NCBI GenBank assembly: GCA_016617855.1
Contig: JAECUM010011030.1
Span: 16,958 to 80,957, forward strand
Length of the DNA stretch: 64,000 bases
Direction of reading: 5' to 3'
DNA from: Megalonaias nervosa
Taxonomy: Eukaryota; Mollusca; Bivalvia; Unionida; Unionidae
The notes beneath the pieces are model-generated. The model saw only the letters and a list, made by a program, of their open reading frames with translations, was not told the origin of the DNA and made no database searches. Positions 56,701-62,700 of the stretch are shown here, one piece after another (the first letter of the stretch is position 1; every line of letters begins with the position of its first letter). Made by a program: the position numbers and the translations under genes.

Positions 56701-59700
56701 TAAATTTGATAGCAAAGGACTAATTCCAAGTCAAGTGTCTTCACACTTTTGTGCTTATGTTTTCATTTCTTTCAACATGTCTTTTTTATGTAACTTGAAT
56801 TTATCAAGCATCCAACTGGATGATTAAAAGACTTGTCATTGTGAAAGAAATAATACGTAAATCTTTGTATTTTTATCTGACATCCATGTTTTGCTTGGCT
56901 ACATCTTTTTGTTGGTCTGTTTATACAACCAAAAATTTAGCTCAGTTTGCAATGATAAGCCATTAGAAATAGAGCCATAAACAGTTAACAAGGAATATAC
57001 AGCAGAAGTTAAAAATATGAAAGGCTACAGAATGAAATCTTGAAGGAGCTTCTGGTTGTTTTGAGCTTTCCAAAACAAGTGAATGTTGTACACTAAGAAT
57101 GAGTATTCAAGTAATCCATGTTTGAGTTGTCAAAGTTTCACCGTATATAGCATTACTTCAAACGGACTCAAACTATTTTAATTGAAAAAATATACTACCA
57201 TCTACATAACTACCCCAAAATTCCAAAGCCACCCAATATACTGCAATCTCTCCATCAACATCAAACAAAACTAATTCGGACAATGAACTAGTTAATCAAT
57301 GAAAAAGCAAATTTGCAGACAAAAGATTGACTTTACCTGATTAGAAAAATCAGCTGCACTTAGATTTGTAATAAATATATAGATATAGAAGATAAAGTGC
57401 TGCTTAAAAATGCTATTATTAACAGAAAACATCTACTGCCAATTTATATATAACATGCACAGATATACACACACTGCTGTACTATAAATTAAATTCTGAT
57501 GCTTACACTAGTTCCTTTATATACTTTAAACGATTCTCTTCACTATCCTACTATGTGAAGAAGCTACAGTAATGTGCACAGAAACATTTAACTGAAATTA
57601 TGATTATACATACCTCAAAGTACTCTCTCTGCAATCTAGCATCTAGTGTATCTTTGTGCCATGCCCTGAAGATTAGCCTTCCCCATGCAACAAAGAAAAC
57701 ATGCCTCAGCTTTTGAAAGCTCACTAGAAATACAAAAAAGAAAAATATATAAATTGCAAGGAAAAATAGTTAGATGTCAAGTTTGAAACACAAGACAGTC
57801 AGTGTAAAAGAATTTTGGCTACAACTGCTAAGTGATGAATTTTATTGTTTTTGAAACAGATCATATTCCATTTATTACTTTGGAAATAAGATCAATATAT
57901 GAATTTGTATTATTTTGAATACTGCTTTGGAAATTCAATATGTAGAATATAGAATTTTTCATAATTTTACCAATATGGACTGCATAAAATACCATTCATT
58001 ATTTTCATTTTTTATTTCTCCTTTTCATATTCTTTGTATAAACTGTAACAATATCAATATTTTATCAACATCTTGGATGATATTTCACTTTAAAATTGAA
58101 CACTGAACTACATGTACAAAGCCCTCACTTGCTTGTCTTCCCTTCCGAAACTTGACCCATTCCTGCAAAGAAAGAAAAGATTCTGAGTATAAAACAATAA
58201 CATGCAAGAGGATCAAATGACAATCATAAATATAAAAAATGGATTTGAAAAAATACTTTCTGAAAAATATTTAAATCAGAAAAGTTCCAAATAATTTCTT
58301 TCTGGAAAGACACTATGCCTTAGCTACTTGTACAAAATACATGCCAAATGGCAAACCAGTTAGAACCCAGCTCTGCCAGCACACAATTTATGCTCTATTT
58401 TTCCATATGATTTCAAGCATAGAGTACAATGCATGATTTAACACCACACCAGCACAATCCTGACGCTATGTGCTGCTGATGAAAGTTAAGATTTAAACAA
58501 TAAAGGGAACAACTGCAAAAATACTAAGGAAGATAAACCCTTCCAAATAAAAGTAAAGTTCACGAGGATAAAAGACAAAGACCCTAAAAAGGTAGTAAAA
58601 ATGTAGTTTTTTGTCAGTGGAACAAATTTTAATTATGTAATACTTATTGCATTGCTGTATCTTTTCCTGGCACTAGTCCCCAGTCCAAGAACATTATTTT
58701 CTCCTCCAATTTGTAGTTGGAAGTCTAGGACCAAACAAGACATGATCCCAACCAGCCTAATATCTTAATCAACTTCTGGCAATCAAAATCTCATCCTTCT
58801 TTAACTCTGATCAAGACTGAAGGACATCAGTTTGGGGACAAAAGAGCAGTTGGGCAGTAACAGCAGGTGAGTATAACACAATTAAAATTAGTTTTACCCC
58901 CCACCCAGAAATTACATTTTAATAGCAGTTATACATTACCTGCTATTATTTCATTTCTGGAATAAGACAAGCTGTCTAAAGAACTTGACATTGTTGTCAG
59001 TAAACTGCAGGATGAATTGACAGCTTGTTGGGCTGATACAACTGGACCCAAAGGAAAACATCCACATATCTAAGATTGCCAGAAGGCAACCTTCATGACA
59101 TCATCTGATCTCATGGGGTTTGACTTTTATTAAAGACAGATCTCTCTCAATGAGAGACTGATAAGCTCTTTAAGTAGTCAGAACAGCCACCTCAACATAG
59201 TGGCTGCTGAACTATCATATGTACCTTTTTAGAGTGAGAAAAAGGTGGTTATGACCCTTTGCTTTCTCTTTTTTATTTAGAAACAATCATAAGACTCTAA
59301 CTGGGCAAAGGCGTCTATCTTAATCATCCCCAGCACAGATACAACTGACATGGGGGATTCCAATACAAACAGGAGCTATCAAAGGTAGGTGATTTTCAAC
59401 CAGAAACCCAGGTTGGCAAAGAAAAGAGACCAAATCATAGTTACCACTGAAATGTAAACAACCCTTGTTCAGTGAGAAAGCATGAATTTCACTCATTCTT
59501 GCTAATGATAGGGAATTGAAGAAGACTGTTTTAATAAGATTTATAAGTTTAGATATTAACCAAAGAACATGAGAGGTTCCATCTAAGCCTTAATGAGATA
59601 GTGACTGGTCTCTAGGTCTCAAAGTACCTAATCAGTTCTTGTTGGTCCAACCCTATAGTAGAGTCCATAGAGAACTTAAGATTGTCAGAGAGGGCAGCTG

Positions 59701-62700
59701 TACAGCTCTGAATGGTGGAATCTGAACAATCTATTTCATCAATGAGAAAATGAAGAAAATATGAAACTGCAATTAAAGGGGGATTAACAGAATCAACACA
59801 TTTCATACTTCACCAATTACATAAAATGATCCACTTTGCACTGTAAACCTTGGAAATCAATTGCCTTCTAGCTGCTGCAAATGAATTTGGTAATCTGGTC
59901 ATTCCCTGGGATTGTTGACCAACTGGTTGAGATCACTGAACCATTATCCCTAGACCACAGGGAACCTATGAGTATGAACAATGAATTCAAAGTCCTCACT
60001 GTGAAGACTGTGGGGAATTATTATGAAATGTAGGAAGGTATACAGTCAATCCTATCTCAGATTTAAAGCATCCAAAACACATACCATCTGGTCTGAAATA
60101 ATGGGGAGCTTGTTGTTTAGCCTTGTTATGAACAAGTCTACCACTGGCTTTCCACACAAATGCATGCTACTGAATAGTGTAGAGACTATTCCATGAGAAC
60201 TGCTCCTCCTGTCCACCAAAATATTCCTCTTCCCCGTGATGTGGTGGACTTCTCTGATGGTGTCCAAAGGAGGAGGTTTCTGACTCCCAAGCAGAGAAAA
60301 GGTGCATGAATGTCTTCTTCTTGTCTGAGATACACAATGATCAACATGTTGTCTTTAGTGACCAAGATTCAGTGATGTCTTATGTAGCTGATGTACCCTT
60401 AAGATGCAAGAAAAACTGCCTGCTTTTAGGATTGTTGATGCCAAGAGAAGCTTCTTCCAGAGATCACAGGCCATGCAGGTTTGTTCCCCATGGCTCTAGG
60501 TGAGACCCTAGCCAGAACTGGTGGTGCAGATGTAAAGGTAGGAGTGAGGTTCAATAGCATGCATCAGAAGTCTGGTTAGAAACCTGGTCTGATTTTCCAC
60601 CAACTCAGATGTTGATGAAAATTGGATCCTAAGTGGCTCCAGGCATACAGGGGGGGTCAGTGAAAGATCTCCAGTTTGCTAGATGTGAAAACTTGCAGGG
60701 CTGCATGAAAAGCCTTCTTAAAGGATCTAAGTCTGCTGCCATGTTCAGAGTCTCCAGGATAGAGAGGAAGAGATAACCAGACAATGTTTTCTCCTCAAGT
60801 CTTGCTAAAAGAGCAAGAATTCAAGAGCTTCTGTTCAGATTATCATGGACTATTCCTTGATGGGTGAGAAAGTTTGAGAAGGGATTGTATCTGACTTCTG
60901 CTGATTGTGGATTAGGTCTAGTTGAGCCATCATCAAAAGAGAGACTGATATCTCTGAAGTGTATGTCTGAGAATGCTGAGCATCAACCATTTGTTGAGCA
61001 CTGGAGGACATAACTTGCTATTACATCAATCACCCTTGTAAAGGCTCTGGAAGCTGAAGCAAGGCAAACAGGAAATGCCAGAAACTGAAATATCTCCTTT
61101 CCAGACCAAACCACATGAATTTCCTGTGTACTGGGAATGTGGTGCTGCTGAAATTAGTATAATGGAGATCTATAGAGATTGGGTGCTCATTCTCTCATTC
61201 CCTCTCATTTCATATTTACTTTATAAAATTATTTAATAATTTATAATATCATTTTTAATATAATTGTATTAGATTATTTTTTATTACGTTTGTTTTTAAT
61301 ATATGTTACTTTGTTCTGTTGTAGTCATGATCTGCAAATTAGTTTCAGTTATAGATACATGTACATTGTAACCTGTAAACATTTGGGGGAACATGGTAGT
61401 AGTTGCTTTGAGTAAATAATCTGGATATTCAGCATCCAGATAATTAGTGTCTTACTGTAGTACTGACTTGAGACTGGCTGTGGTTGCAAGTCAAGTCAAC
61501 AACCAACATTATTTTCAACAATTTTTGGTTGTTCAAAACTCATGTACATTCAGTGTTACTGCCTAATCATTCCCCTATTCTTTATTTAAAGTCTTTGTGA
61601 AAAGCATCAAGTCAATTCAAATTCCAAGTATAATAAATATAATCACTACCACTTTCTCATATTACTTTTTATTCTTTACAATAAAAAGCTCACAATGTAT
61701 AGAGCTGGATTCTGAAATATGTAATCAGCTATTCAATATAATTCAGCCATATCTCAAATTTGAGGAAAAGCCTCATTTGTTTTCCTTTGAGATAAAACAA
61801 GATTATTTCAGGAATATGCGGGGTATTATGACTGTATTTTATTCCTTAATGTTCAGTGAAAAACACATGATTCTAAATGATGCAAGAAGTTTTAAAAATC
61901 TCAATCTGAGAAGAAAATTTTAGATGTTTATTGAAACAAGGATGTAGCCCTGTGATGATACAAACATTATGATGTTAAAGTCAAACTCAATTAAAAAGTT
62001 CCAATATTTGATTGGCTAATGTAAAATCACCAGCCAATCAAATGTTAAACTCAGTTATGGTTTTGATGTTTGATGGGTAATCAAAATCACATGCCAATCA
62101 AATGTGAGAATTTGGGGTTGAGTCTGAATTTGAGAATGATACAGTTTTTATAACCTTTGTACCTTGCTTGACTACTTATATGTGGAGAAACAGATATCTG
62201 GCAGTGTTTTCTTCAGTTTACTTACAATCCATGCTGTCAAATGAACCTTCATCAGACGGTGGGAGTGATGACGGATCGCTACAATCATTTTATCATCCAT
62301 TTTAATTAACTTCCTTCTCCTCACGAGGTAGAACTCCAGCCAGCCACTGTAGAGACAAATTAAGACAAATTTCAAGTAAATCCTGAGTGTAAGTTACATT
62401 TTTGTCAATAAACTGGCAAAACTTGATTATGATTGGATAATGTAACTGGAAAATGTTTGTTCCAAGTCTAGTAGCATAAGTCAGAGACAGTCTTAACTGT
62501 GCTCATACAACACAAATTTGAATTGATTGCTCTTGATTTTCATATAAAAGGAATTTATCACTTAACAACGAAGCATCAAATACAATAAACAAAATTTCTT
62601 ACTTTGACAAACTATTTTATTCATTGTAAATTCATCAAGCTTATACTGAGTTAAATTAAGCTTAAAGAGAAATACAGAATTAGAAGCAGTGGCAGGGAAA

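Larger units (their letters stand above)
36018..57613. other. Intron 4 (21.6 kb)
   Basis: The largest intron seen. Recognised contents are listed separately: foldback elements (38.36, 48.94 kb), dispersed repeats (39.6, 43.2, 43.76, 53.05, 54.93 kb), minisatellites (40.96, 45.87, 46.86, 48.3 kb), an AT microsatellite (44.68 kb) and two SINEs (45.06, 50.52 kb). I see nothing I can support in 36,018-38,355, 41,110-42,595, 42,740-43,190, 47,690-48,290, 49,160-50,515, 50,840-53,050, 53,420-54,920 and 55,625-57,610. Confidence 0.75.
58950..61145 (-). mobile_element. Decayed DIRS-like (tyrosine-recombinase) retrotransposon
   Basis: Read on the minus strand: an RT piece (61,145-60,780), an RNase H piece (60,310-60,050) and a tyrosine-recombinase piece (59,806-58,990), in the order and spacing of DIRS-type elements. 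These use a tyrosine recombinase instead of an integrase or endonuclease. GC content is higher than in the surrounding intron. Many stops and frameshifts; the flanking repeats were not identified, so the ends are approximate and a Ngaro-type element is also possible. Confidence 0.72.
58163..62225. other. Intron 2
   Basis: About 4.1 kb. Its centre is a decayed DIRS-like retrotransposon (58,950-61,145). At 61,995-62,115 a short imperfect inverted repeat is built from tttgattggcta and gccaatcaaatg. Nothing recognised in 58,200-58,640 and 61,200-61,990. Confidence 0.78.

Noticed and set aside
61597..61923. 108-codon plus-strand ORF
   Set aside because: AT-rich, low-complexity composition, no domain motif, no neighbouring exon signals; probably chance.
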